Source: Dalbergia cochinchinensis (Eukaryota; Streptophyta; Magnoliopsida; Fabales; Fabaceae). Taken from it: a stretch of 64,000 nucleotides of DNA. Below are positions 47,880-58,352 of the stretch, one piece after another. Under the pieces are notes generated by a model. It had not been told where the DNA came from, did no database searches, and saw only the letters and a list, made by a program, of their open reading frames with translations. Made by a program: the position numbers and the translations under genes. The stretch is taken from NCBI GenBank assembly GCA_031216125.1, contig CM062371.1, positions 22,713,501 through 22,777,500 of the forward strand. The letters are read 5' to 3'. Numbering within the stretch: the stretch's first letter is position 1; each line of letters begins with the position of its first letter.

Positions 47880-50800
47880 ATTTATGGAGGCATTTCATGT
47901 GGGCATAGGTGTGTATTTTTGTACAAATATCCAATGGCTAGTATTATGCCTTTCCATTCTTGGCTTCACAATTTTGGGATGGTTTTTTTGGGCTTTTCTA
48001 TTATTTTTGGGCATTTCATTTCTCACAATTTTTGGCCCAATCCAAATATTTCTTGATCATAAGAGGAGCTCTTATTTTCATTCTTACCCAGCCAAATTCC
48101 CCACAAAATGAAAGTTGCCAAGGACAATTTGTCTTTGCCATTTGGATCAAAGACACAAAAGGAAGCAATGGATAACTGATTCTAGTGAGCTCAAACACTT
48201 GGGCACGGGTCATTTATATGATGAATTTGGGTTCTAATTTTTTCTCTAACAGGGATGCCTTCATGCATTAATTTCCAAATGAACACCTTAACCTTTGGCA
48301 AACATTGCATATTACAATAATACCCTTCCATAAGCTTTTTTTTGAGCAAATCATCAACAATTGGTTCAACGGGATCTCTTTTTCAATCTCACTAATCGAT
48401 CCTCATCATGCACATGATCTGTTTGAATGATTTCCTTAACAATTTTTGCAAATAACCAGGGCGGCATCTTTTATTGAGTTTTAAACAATCTAACCATTTT
48501 ATTCAGCTTTGTAAAGCAAAAAGGATAAACCTTCTAAACAAAATAAAAATAGATAGAGTGGCACGAGATCTCCTTGATGAAGACCTCTATTTGGTTTAAA
48601 AAACTATAAGGTTGACCTTTCCTAACAATAGAATAAGAAACAATAGACACACACTCTAATAGCTAATTAATCCATTGTCTACATAACCCTATTTTTTCCA
48701 TGAGAAACCACAAAATGCTTCATTTTGTTGTATCATAAGCTTGACTTATATTAATCTTGGGGCTAGATCATGTGCACCAAATCTCTTATTTTTTAGGAAA
48801 TGCATACATTCATGGGCTACCAAGACATTATCACTAATAGGCCTTTCTCTGATAAAAGCACTCTGGTTGGAGCTAATGACTTTATTCATGATTTATTGTA
48901 ATCTATGCAAAAGAATCTTGAGGATAGTTTTATAAAAAATTAAACTTAGGCTAATTGGCTTAACCTAAGACATTGATCAGGCATTTTTAATCATTGGAAT
49001 TAAACAAATATGAGTGTGATTAAAGCTTCTTAGCATTCTTCTACCAGAAAACAAACTCTTGACAACTGTACACACATCCTTTATTAATTATCTCCCAGTA
49101 ACATTGATAGAACTTAGCTTTAAAACCATCATCTCTTAGAGTCGCACTTAGGTTAATGGAAAAGATATCCCGCTTTGTTTCCTAATCAGTAACTGGTCTA
49201 GTAAGCATTCTATTCATATTGGCAGAGACTTTCCTTTGCATGTTTAGTAGCTGAATAGAAGGATCACTTGGGTTGGAAGTAGTATATAGTTTTTCAAAAA
49301 ATTCTTAGGCTTTCTTACCAATACTTTTAGGGCTAGTGCACTAACTACGATTGCCATTTTCAAGGCTCCAATGTTTATTTTGCATGATTTTGCTATGAAA
49401 TTTGTAATACCCTAATAATTAACATCTTATGTGTATATCTTATTTCGGCAATTATTAGATCTTTACATTTTTTATTTCCTTCATATAGTTTAACTGAAAA
49501 TACTTTTCACGAGAAATAGAGCATACATTTTTTTAAAACTTAAAATGTCAAGAGCCTCATTCATGAGCGCATATTTGGAAAATTAACATAACCTATCAGC
49601 AAAACTACATTCCATAATAATAAGCACACAAAAGAACAAGTCTTGGACATAACAATCATTTAACATCAAAAGCCATACACCATAATATAATAACTACAAG
49701 AGTATCATAAAAGGGGTGGGTCCATGGCGAACAAACACACCTACTACAAGCCATATAACACATAACATAATATCCTATTAAAGAGCACACCATAAATATA
49801 TCCTTGCCAAGCCCGATATTAAGGGTCGATCTCAGATACAGTCATCCATGATAATAATGAATCTTAATATAAAAAAAGATAATAGATAAAAGGTCATCAA
49901 CAATCTACATGCTCGAGAATAGCAAATAAATGATATGCAATGAAGTGGCATCTATATCTTTGAGCATGCACTAACTCGAAGGTCATGAAAACTCAAGACA
50001 CTTCAGCATCCAGACTTGTTGGCTCATCTAAAGATGACATAGAAACAAAAAGGTGATAATCCAAAGGAAATTTCGGAGTTGTACAAAAACATCTATAGTG
50101 TAATCGTTGTCGTCTCCGGTTACTTGCGTTTAACTATGAAATAAGTGAGCGTACTTTAATTCATTTAATTAATTTTCAAACTAGAATCCTGAAATACATA
50201 TTTTAAGACTTGGGAAAATCTCTTGGTTAAAGAATAATAAAATGAAATGCATGGTGTTACTAGCATATAAAAAACATAAAACATTAGGCATGCATGAGAA
50301 TGTGAGTGAATTGATGTGGTAGTGGTGGTGGATAGTGGTGAAGAAGAGAAGATGGAGATAGTGATCTACAATGTTGCAAAGAAAATGAAAAGTAAGTGAA
50401 TGTAGGGTGGTGGGGGGGAGGCAGCGGTTCTCTTACATTTTGGGGTCAGGTTTCATTTTTCTTTTAGTAGGTAGGGAGGGGTGTGAGTGTAATGTGGTGA
50501 GGGGTCTTAATGTAATATGATAGGGTGGTTTAGGAATTTCACAAGACAACCAATAATATTTTCATATAGCTCAAATTCAAATCTATTATATTTTAATAAC
50601 GTGTCTTAAAACTTTAAATTTTAGGAAGGAATTTGAAATTTTAGATTGAAGAGAGTTCTAAATTTTCAAAATGCTCAAAACTTAATTTTTAAATAATTAA
50701 ACACAACAATTAATATAATTGTGCATTTAAATTACTAAGAGATTAAATTTAATTAGGAATGATTAATCATTTATTATTTATTTAATTAAGGAAGTCAATT

Positions 50801-52170
50801 ATTAATTAGACTCAATTATCCTTAATTAATATACAGTTAAAACTAAATAAAAATCGGGGCATTACGAGTGAAAGAACTTTGTGTTCTTGTCACCCCTATC
50901 TAAGCCAATATTCGCTCTTGATTTCTCCTTCTAGTACCTTTCTTCTTGAATATAGGCCTCTACCAATTCTTCCTCGGTCTGGATAACTTATTTTCTGCTG
51001 ATTGTAGCATTTTTTTTATTTCATCTTAGAAAGCTTCTGTTTCGGTTTTTCAATTTCCTCCTTAGAATTCACAGCCTGATCCTTCTGCCATTCAACCAGT
51101 ACATGTCAACAATGTTTCAACTTATGGAATTGAAACATAGGGGAACCAATTACTTCCACTGCCCAAGCCTCATTAATTTTCCTTTGGACGTCTTCTCTGT
51201 TACACCATCTCTCTCTTGGAACTCGAATCTTCTCTTTTTTATTTGAGTGCAAGGATTAGAATCTAAGAGTAAAGGACAATGATCAGAACCATTATCCTCC
51301 AAATGAGAAAATACTGCTATTGGGTGGGCAGTTCTTCAATTCATTGAGACTAGGCCTCTATCATCAATCCTTTCTCTGATAAGATTTCCACCATAGCTCC
51401 TGTTACACCCGGTAAATTTTCTACCAGTATAACCCAAGTTTACTGACCTGCCATTATTAATGAAATCATTGAAACCATCAATGCGGGAAGTCGATTTTCC
51501 CTCCGCCGCCTTCATTCTCATGCACTGTTGTTATGGCATTGAAGTCCACTGTGAGTAAATAAAATTCACCAACCTGTTCAATAAGGTCATGAATCTTCTC
51601 ATACTGAATTATTCTCAGCCTCTCATCACTATGGAAATGAATAGCAAAAACATTCCAATTATGTTGGTTTGCCTGATCCTCCCTACTGAAATGAATGAAA
51701 AAATCTTGAAAGCCCTTAATGGAAATTTGAGCCTCATCTTTCCACCCTATCATCAGACCACTTGGCAAACTTCTAGGATCAACACAAAAGGCATTTTTAT
51801 AACTATACTTACCGACCTGTTCTTTCACATGCGAAGTTTGGTGTTTTGTTTCATAGAGAAACACAACTTCGGGGGAATAGGATTGAGAAATCCTTTTCAA
51901 GTTGTGAATTGTCAAAGGTTCCCCAAGCCCCCACAATTCCACAACAGCATCTTTATAACATCTTGGGCGCTAATTGTGCGATGGCAACCTCCCCCGTAAA
52001 TAAGACTCCTCCTCTAAGCATTGGTTCTTCAAGCCTCCTTCCTCATCATCCTCCATAGTTCTCCTTTTGGGGCCACCAACATTCAGCCCCATCTTCACAT
52101 TTCTTGCCGTACTTTTCATTTTCATTTCCATATATAATTCTATCATTGTCATATTTTTTTTCTCTCCAAA
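47880..52170 (-). mobile_element. LINE (L1-type), decayed and split by an insertion
   Basis: On the minus strand, from 52,170 down, come an ORF1 end-like frame, then an endonuclease beginning near 51,940 (LWGLGEPLTIHNLKRISQSY, then a diverged GDFNA block TVDFNAITTVHENEGGG and SRIDGFNDF). Next is the linker with GDKNTKFFH (about 50,880), cut by the insertion at 49,401-50,868. Reverse transcriptase follows (about 48,530-49,390: FRPISL-like KPISLSLIFYKTILK, NQSAFIRERPISDNVL, GLHQGDLVPL). Last is a zf-RVT domain (about 48,160-48,330: LPKVKVFIWKLMHEGIPVRE, then NDPCP). Part of reverse transcriptase between the GDP-type motif and zf-RVT is deleted. Stops throughout make it inactive. Confidence 0.85.
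49401..50868 (+). mobile_element. 1.47-kb solo-LTR-like insertion inside the LINE
   Basis: It sits within the LINE codons for the conserved FFH of GDKNTKFFH, and TGAAA occurs on both sides (49,396-49,400 and 50,869-50,873). The ends are TTTGTAATACCCTAAT and, on the minus strand, CTCGTAATGCCCCGAT. They are inverted-repeat-like but not canonical TG...CA. No ORF of note; AT-rich. A solo LTR with mutated ends fits best; the strand given is arbitrary. Confidence 0.6.
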
Positions 52171-52263
52171 CAATATAAGAAAATTTAAGACATATTTTAT
52201 AGGTTATAATTTTTATACATTATTAGTGTACGTTCTTTTAGTTGTCACCAATCACATCACATT

Positions 52264-52535
52264 CTCATATATTTCATTTTCAAAATGAGTATTATATGCA
52301 CTTGAGGCGTTGATCTAGTGGACAATTTGTCCATCTCCAAACCTGCGCACCCTGGATTCGAGAATGAAAACCCCCTGTCCCTCACCCCCCCCTCATATAT
52401 TTCATTTTCAAAATGAGTATTATATGCACTTGAGGCGTTGATCTAATGGACAATTTGTCTGCCTCCAAACCTGCGCACCCTGGATTCGAGAATGAAAACC
52501 CCCCTGTCGCTCACCCCCCCAAAGACCAAAAAAAC
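52264..52535 (+). mobile_element. SINE in tandem duplication
   Basis: A 128-bp unit starting CTCATATATTTCATTTTC occurs at 52,264 and again at 52,392. Each holds a tRNA-like internal promoter: an A-box-like GGCGTTGATCTAGTGG (first copy about 52,307-52,322) and a B-box-like GGATTCGAGAA (52,354-52,364). ATGAGTATTATAT occurs before each SINE body (52,285-52,297 and 52,413-52,425) and again after the second (52,536-52,548). That is a 13-bp target duplication as left by LINE-driven insertion. The bodies end in C-runs, not a poly(A) tail. Confidence 0.75.
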
Positions 52536-52548
52536 ATGAGTATTATAT

Positions 52549-53253
52549 AAATAAGATCTTTTAATAATACTATAATATATAATCAAATGCTAGTGTTAAT
52601 TCTTTTTTATTGGAATATATTAAAATGAAATCTTATATTTTGTAAAATAAGGTGGCTACATACTAAAATAACTAACATTTGATATTAATATGTCTATTTT
52701 CTTTTCACGATATAGATTATTTTTAAAAGGAATAATCAAAGTGTTTATTTATAGGAGTTTAATTTTGATGTATCGAAAGTATAAAATTTGAATAACCTTT
52801 TTTACACACTCCTGTAATCAAATTATTCCATTTGAATGACTTTTTAGGTGGTGTGTATCCAACTACTTTTACTAATGTGACAAAACATAATTGGACACTT
52901 TCAATGCATATAAATTAAACTCTATTTATATTTATTTTTTAAAAAAAACTTTGTTATCTTTTATAGAAATACGACTTTTTCTTCAAATAAAAAACTTTCA
53001 ATGTTGCTTCAAAAATATTATTATCTTTATATATTTTATCTAACATCGTTGATTTGCATTACCAAAAGTGTGGTATATCATGTGGGGTTTTAGATGGTGA
53101 ATGAATACGTGTGTGTAGCTTCGGTTACGAGGAAAGTCCTTGACTCCTTGTTGTGTCATGTAAGAGCCTCTTTTTCTTATTGAATTGTTATGATTGGCAC
53201 GCCATTCATCCCTAGTAGGTCCTTACAAGTTCCCAGTTGCACACCACAAAACG
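52549..53253. other. AT-rich spacer and ADA1 upstream region
   Basis: No ORF. The first 500 bases are AT-rich. From about 53,040 composition becomes mixed as the promoter region of the next gene begins. No clear TATA box. Confidence 0.4.
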
Positions 53254-53259
53254 CACGTG
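53254..53259 (+). promoter_or_regulatory. G-box upstream of the ADA1-like gene
   Basis: CACGTG within ACGCACGTGCC, about 730 bp upstream of the start codon and just upstream of the presumed first exon. A perfect G-box is a typical bZIP/bHLH site in plant promoters; its use here is inferred. Confidence 0.4.
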
Positions 53260-53433
53260 CCTTTGACTAACACGACTTAGAGCTTAGAACCTTCGGAAAG
53301 GTCAAGGTCACATTCTCTCCAGCCCTAATCTCTCTTCTGCTCGAACTGCCGCGAAACATAGCAAGTACGCTGCTGCTGATCCCAAATACTGCAATTGGAA
53401 CCCGCAAATTCGATCCCAATATCATATTTCAAG

Positions 53434-53983
53434 GTTCCACATTCTCTTCCTGTACACGGCTTCTTTTTTTTTTTATTATTATTTATTGTTTCGCTTCCCT
53501 GCGTGTTTGATTAGTTGAACTGTGAAATTATCGCTCGCCTTTGTTCTCTGCTTAATTGGTTGAACTGTGAAGGCGTTGCGCTCACTGTGTGATCGAGAGT
53601 GCATATTGGGCCGTTGAGTAGCAGCCGTCGAATTTCCTTTTTTCAGCTTCGAAGAAATTAATATTTTGGTTTTGGGTGATTAGCTCTTTGTAATTGTGGT
53701 TCTAAATTGCGGTGCATAACGGCAATAGCAGCCACAATTGCTGTTGCGGCAGTCTCCCCAACCTCAGCTACAATTTATAATCATTTGCTTTAGTTGTGAT
53801 TTTCAACTTATGTCAGCTGTCATGGTTAATATTTTGTTGCTGAAATTAATGAATTTGTAACTCACCTTGCAATCATGTTAATTTGTTCCTTTTATGGATT
53901 TTAGCTATTGTAGGCTCCATTGTTTTCTGGCTTTAAATGGATCATGTTTTGATTCTGATTGTTGTGACAATTTGGGGAAGCAG
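53434..53983 (+). other. Predicted 5' UTR intron of the ADA1-like gene
   Basis: Donor CAAG|GTTCCA and acceptor GGAAGCAG|GATG enclose a T-rich, AT-rich stretch. The exon upstream (about 53,300-53,433) has no suitable start codon in frame. Placing the intron here makes the first ATG of the next exon, at 53,985, the start. Confidence 0.6.
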
Positions 53984-53984
53984 G

Positions 53985-54986
53985 ATGCCAGCGGCACGTT
54001 ATTGTCCTCTAGACCCCTTAGAGCAGAAGTTACAGATTGAAAGGAGGCTTGGTAGCGTGAAAGCGAGCAAGTACTTTTGTCTTTTCAGGAGATTCCTCAG
54101 TCTCAAGATTAGCAAATGTGAATTTGATAGGCTCTGCATAGCAACTATTGGGAGAGACGTTATCCCGCTTCACAATCATTTAATCAGGTCAATCTTGAAA
54201 AATGCATGCACCTCCAAGACAGCCCCGCCAAGGAAAAGCACAGTAGACAGTTCTTGGAATGTCAAAACGCCAAATGGGTGTAATAGTCTTCAGTTTCTGT
54301 GCAAGGATTTTCCTCAATCTCCTCGGAAGGGTAGGACTCCTAACTTGCGTGAGCGCAGATTCAAGGACCGACCCAGCCCTCTTGGTCCTCATGGGAAGAG
54401 CAACAGCATTGCGATTGAGGATTCAGTTCCTAAGATTCGTGAGCACCAAAGTACTATTGAGCTACAATCTGTATATGGCAGGCCCCCTCTCTCTGTGGAA
54501 GATGGGGAGGAGGTTGATCAGGATTTTGAAAGCCTGAACGATCATAGAAGGAGTCCTATTCGAGAACCTCTTGGAATTCCCACCTACAATAAAAGTTCAC
54601 GAAGAATTTTAGGTAAAGGAGTAGAATCTGGTACTATTCCAGATATTGGTCAGCTACCTGATACACCTTCTTTGACAAGAAGGTTGGAACAGGAATTGGA
54701 GAAGGAAGGATTAAATATCTCAGTAGATGCAGCCAACTTATTGAATAATGCACTTGATGTTTACCTCAAAAGATTGATAAAACCATGTTTAGATTTAGCT
54801 GCTTCAAAGTCTGTAAATAAATTTAGTGGTCCAATGCAACCTGATTTGAAAGGGCTAAAACCAATTGGAGGTGTTTGTGGATCCATTTCTGACTTGCGAA
54901 CAGCAATGGAGTCGAATCCTACTGTACTAGGTGAAAACTGGCCATTACATCTTGAGAAGGTTTGCCTTCATGCATCAGAAGAATGA
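53985..54986 (+). CDS. ADA1: SAGA complex subunit ADA1/TADA1-like, 333 aa
   Basis: A subunit of the SAGA histone-acetyltransferase co-activator complex in the nucleus. The ORF matches the plant Hfi1/TADA1 pattern. Residues about 8-75 form the N-terminal region (DPLEQKLQIERRLG, SKYFCLFRRFLSLKISKCEF, LHNHLIRSILKNA), which has the layout of the SAGA-Tad1 family. A Pro/Ser/basic linker follows, with SPRKGRTPNLRERRFKDRPS. The C-terminal part (about residues 230-290) reads PDTPSLTRRLEQELEKEGLN and VDAANLLNNALDVYLKRLIK, a histone-fold-like segment. The start at 53,985 follows a splice acceptor; an earlier in-frame ATG at 53,937 lies in the predicted intron. The length equals plant family members and the coding part has no introns. 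No stops or frame shifts, so it is probably functional. Confidence 0.85.
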   Translation: MPAARYCPLDPLEQKLQIERRLGSVKASKYFCLFRRFLSLKISKCEFDRLCIATIGRDVIPLHNHLIRSILKNACTSKTAPPRKSTVDSSWNVKTPNGCNSLQFLCKDFPQSPRKGRTPNLRERRFKDRPSPLGPHGKSNSIAIEDSVPKIREHQSTIELQSVYGRPPLSVEDGEEVDQDFESLNDHRRSPIREPLGIPTYNKSSRRILGKGVESGTIPDIGQLPDTPSLTRRLEQELEKEGLNISVDAANLLNNALDVYLKRLIKPCLDLAASKSVNKFSGPMQPDLKGLKPIGGVCGSISDLRTAMESNPTVLGENWPLHLEKVCLHASEE

Positions 54987-56674
54987 GTTGGATTAAGTTC
55001 AACATCGTAGCGATCCAAACTAAAAATTTGGTTTTTCCTCAAAGTAATGATATTGGAATGGTCAAGTCCACTCTGGATCTGATTTTGATTTTTTCACTCA
55101 CAACATTGCTGACGTACATACAAGTAGAATTACAAGAAATTTTGAATTTGGTGACCATATTCTGTACAGGTTGCAGTGCTAACTATTACAGTTTGGGACA
55201 TTAGGAAATGTTAAATTATGAAAGTATCAACTGATGTAAGACTCCACTTCACTGGAATAGATGAGGATCTCTTATTGCAGGCTACTTCTTCATTTTATTG
55301 TTTGTATACCTTTTAGCGTGTTTCAACTCCATACAAACTGGTCTTCATATGTGTCAAACCCTTATTCCTGTTTCTTTTCTTTTAGTTTGTGTATTCACAG
55401 GAGGTCTGAATGGCAGAGCATGAATGAAAGGCTAAAGATCCCACAGAAACAACTTTCTTTTCAAATAGTGCATATTTAAATAGCTACTGAATTTTGTGAT
55501 TTACCTATGCTGCCTAGTAATCTAGAGATGTGAATGTTGTCTATCTAACAGTGTTTAATTTCTAAGTTTTGATATAATTTATATCAGTTGGTGCGAATGA
55601 TGAGGTCTTTTCTGTGAGGGATTGAATTTAATGCTACAAAAGCATGAATGAGCTTTTTCTTTTTTGGTGTGAAAGACATGTATGTGCTTTGATTTAGATT
55701 TCAGGCAGTTGGTTTCTGGTGTTGTGCATATTTTGCTGATAGTTTAGCATGGTTCATACATTCCAGAACATGTTAATCTGTTGGTTCTAACTTCTTGTCT
55801 GTCTTCAATAGAAGTGAATGTTCTAGCATTTATATAGTCTGCCTCAGTTGAAACTAAATCTAGCGTTATTGTATTTATAGAATCTATCATTCTAATCTAG
55901 CTCATTCATTTGTTGCATCGATTGTTTTATTTTGATGGTAGCAGCATGACCGTCATGCGGAGACACCTATATAATTGCAATCTTTTATACTTAATAATCT
56001 TGAAGGTCAATAAAATGTCAGCACTTTCTCTAGTAGGGTGAGCAGCAAGAGCATATCAGTTTTACAACAACTAATCCTTCTGTCTAAGATGTCACTGATG
56101 CTTCTACCTTAATATACATTACTTTTTGCGTTCTAATGAGTAAAAGTGGAATTTGTAGTTGTTTTGTATATATTAGATGTTTTGTTCTTGCTTCTTAATT
56201 CTTATTTGTGGTGATTTAAAAGTATGTAATTGCCCATGTATCTGCAAACAAGGTCGAGATTCCAGAGTCTTTGTAGCAATCCTCTGCATCATACTGCAAA
56301 TTGGGACAGGTAATGGAGAATTTCATTCAAGCGAGCAGAACGTTTATAGATGTGTATGCTCTACTTGCCCATAGCATCCAATTTCTTTGTGGAGAGCAAT
56401 GAATTTTCCTTAATGATAAGACAGGATTACTTTTTATTAGTTAATTGATTTATCTTGCCATGTTGCATTGTTAGTCTTCTACTCATTTTCCAGGAGCATT
56501 TATTTTCAGATCATGTGTGTCACTGTTGTTGTGGGCATGGCCCTTCTACTAATGTTATCCTGTTTGTTGGTGCTGTCAGCCACATTCTGGCTTCGCAAGT
56601 GATTTTGCTGAACAAAGCTCGCCCAAAAGTGAAGCTGCCATAGGGTGTAAAGGAATGTCACAAAATATAGCAGC
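54987..56674 (+). other. ADA1-like 3' UTR and downstream region
   Basis: About 1.7 kb with T-rich and mixed composition and several short ORFs, none recognisable. Part must be the 3' UTR; the exact poly(A) site is not obvious. The mixed composition and several AG-ended pyrimidine tracts would also allow spliced 3' UTR forms. No other gene is apparent. Confidence 0.4.
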
Positions 56675-56803
56675 ACTTTGGTACCCTACATTTTTTATTT
56701 TAACTTCATCCTTGGCCTCTTCTATCTCTTTTATATATACTTTGGTACCCTACATTTTTTATTTTAACCTCATCCTTGGCCCCTTTTATCTCCTTTATAT
56801 GTA
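56675..56803 (+). repeat. Tandem duplication, period 64 bp
   Basis: Two adjacent copies starting ACTTTGGTACCCTACATTTT at 56,675 and 56,739, with CATCCTTGGCC inside. They differ at only a few positions, indicating a recent local duplication. Confidence 0.9.
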
Positions 56804-58352
56804 AATATAAAAACGCAAGCTGGCGATGTTTCTGAATTGTGAAATATGTCAAGAGGGTCAAATCAAAGTTAGCATGCGATTGTTAAAGGTAAGCCTGCCA
56901 ATGCAAATACCGATATATAAGGTGAACAAATTAGATATAGGTCTGATCATGATTTGCCTCTGTACTCTATAATTGCCAAAGCAAGTTCTTTTTCCTTTTT
57001 TGGGTCAACAAGCGTCAGAGATGCTAACACGGCTCTTCACGCCCTAAGCGAATATTTTGAATTCACACTTTAGCAATAGTCTCACGTCACTCTTTGGCCC
57101 TCAACACGTGAATTCTCACCACCTTACTCTCCTCTTCTTTCTTCAGTTTTTTTTTTTCTCTTTTTGGCTCTTCCGTCAAAGGAGTCAATACGTTTGTTCA
57201 TTTTAATTTCCAACTTTTCGGAAAGAGAAATATTATTTGACACGAAGCATGGTTTTGTACAAAGTTGGTGAACAGTGTGAAAAGTAGGAGATAAATTTAT
57301 TTGAGATTTGTGAAATTGTGTAAGTATTATCTTAAAATTATTATTTCTCCTGAAAATAAAGAATTCAATGAGTATTTTGCTGGAGTGTTCTTAGGCACAA
57401 CCTTTTGATATCCCTTTATTATATGCTTCCTCATGGATTGTACGTTTTTCTGTTTCTGTTAACTAAGATATTAAGAGATAAGAGTGGAGATGAAAGTTGA
57501 ACTCATAACTTCTCATAACTCATTAAAACATTCAAGGACTCTACTACTAAACTATAGGTTCACTTGCTGAATCACATGTTATTTGATAGTCTTCTATATG
57601 TTAATAAGTGTATGCCTTTCATTTCTATTTTTATTTTTATTTTTAATTTGATGATGGAATTGTTTTAATTTGACATTAAAAATAGAGGAAAGAGAGTCTG
57701 AAGATGAGTTCGCCCTCATAATTTTGAAATTGATTGAAATCATAAAATGCAAATGCAGAAAGGGTCAACAAATTTAGTATGTTTGCACTTGCTCTGTTTG
57801 TTATGCTGTTGTAATCACGGGCTGAACAAGTTGATTTGTCACTACTGACAAGTAAACCGACGAAGCAATAAAAAAAAAGTCGCTACTTACCAAAATATAA
57901 ATATTTCCTTAAAAAGTTGAAAATTGCAGGTGGAGAAATTAACTAGTTTCATTGCTTGTCAAAAAAATCTAAATTAAACATGAAGCTGTAGACATTACCA
58001 TTAAACCTAATATCTTATGGTACCTTCGTATAAAGGAGAAGGGAGAAAAGGAAATATTTAAATCGTTGCAAACTTCCCCCACGTAAGAGAGTTGTTTAAA
58101 ATGAAGAGAAGAAAACGAGAGATGTCCGTACAACGAAGAATCCTCTTTATTTGTTTTTGCTTTCAAATTTAGAGGACTTTGAATTATTTGATACATTCAA
58201 ACAAAAAAGAAAAAAAAAGTAAAAGCCCCCCGACCTTTTCTTCCCTTAAATTCCTTTTCAGACCATCCAAACAACTCTTCATTATTCGGAAACAAATATA
58301 TTGACAACAAATAATCTACCCGCTATCGTAACTTGCTGTGTTTTGTTGTCAC
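56804..58352. other. Intergenic region between convergent genes
   Basis: AT-rich; a CACGTG occurs near 57,106 but has no promoter context. It must contain the 3' UTR of the peroxidase gene just before 58,353. No ORF of interest. Confidence 0.45.

Noticed and set aside
53937..53984. Upstream in-frame ATG for the ADA1-like gene
   Set aside because: It lies inside the predicted 5' UTR intron, before the acceptor GCAG at 53,980-53,983; family members begin at the next Met.
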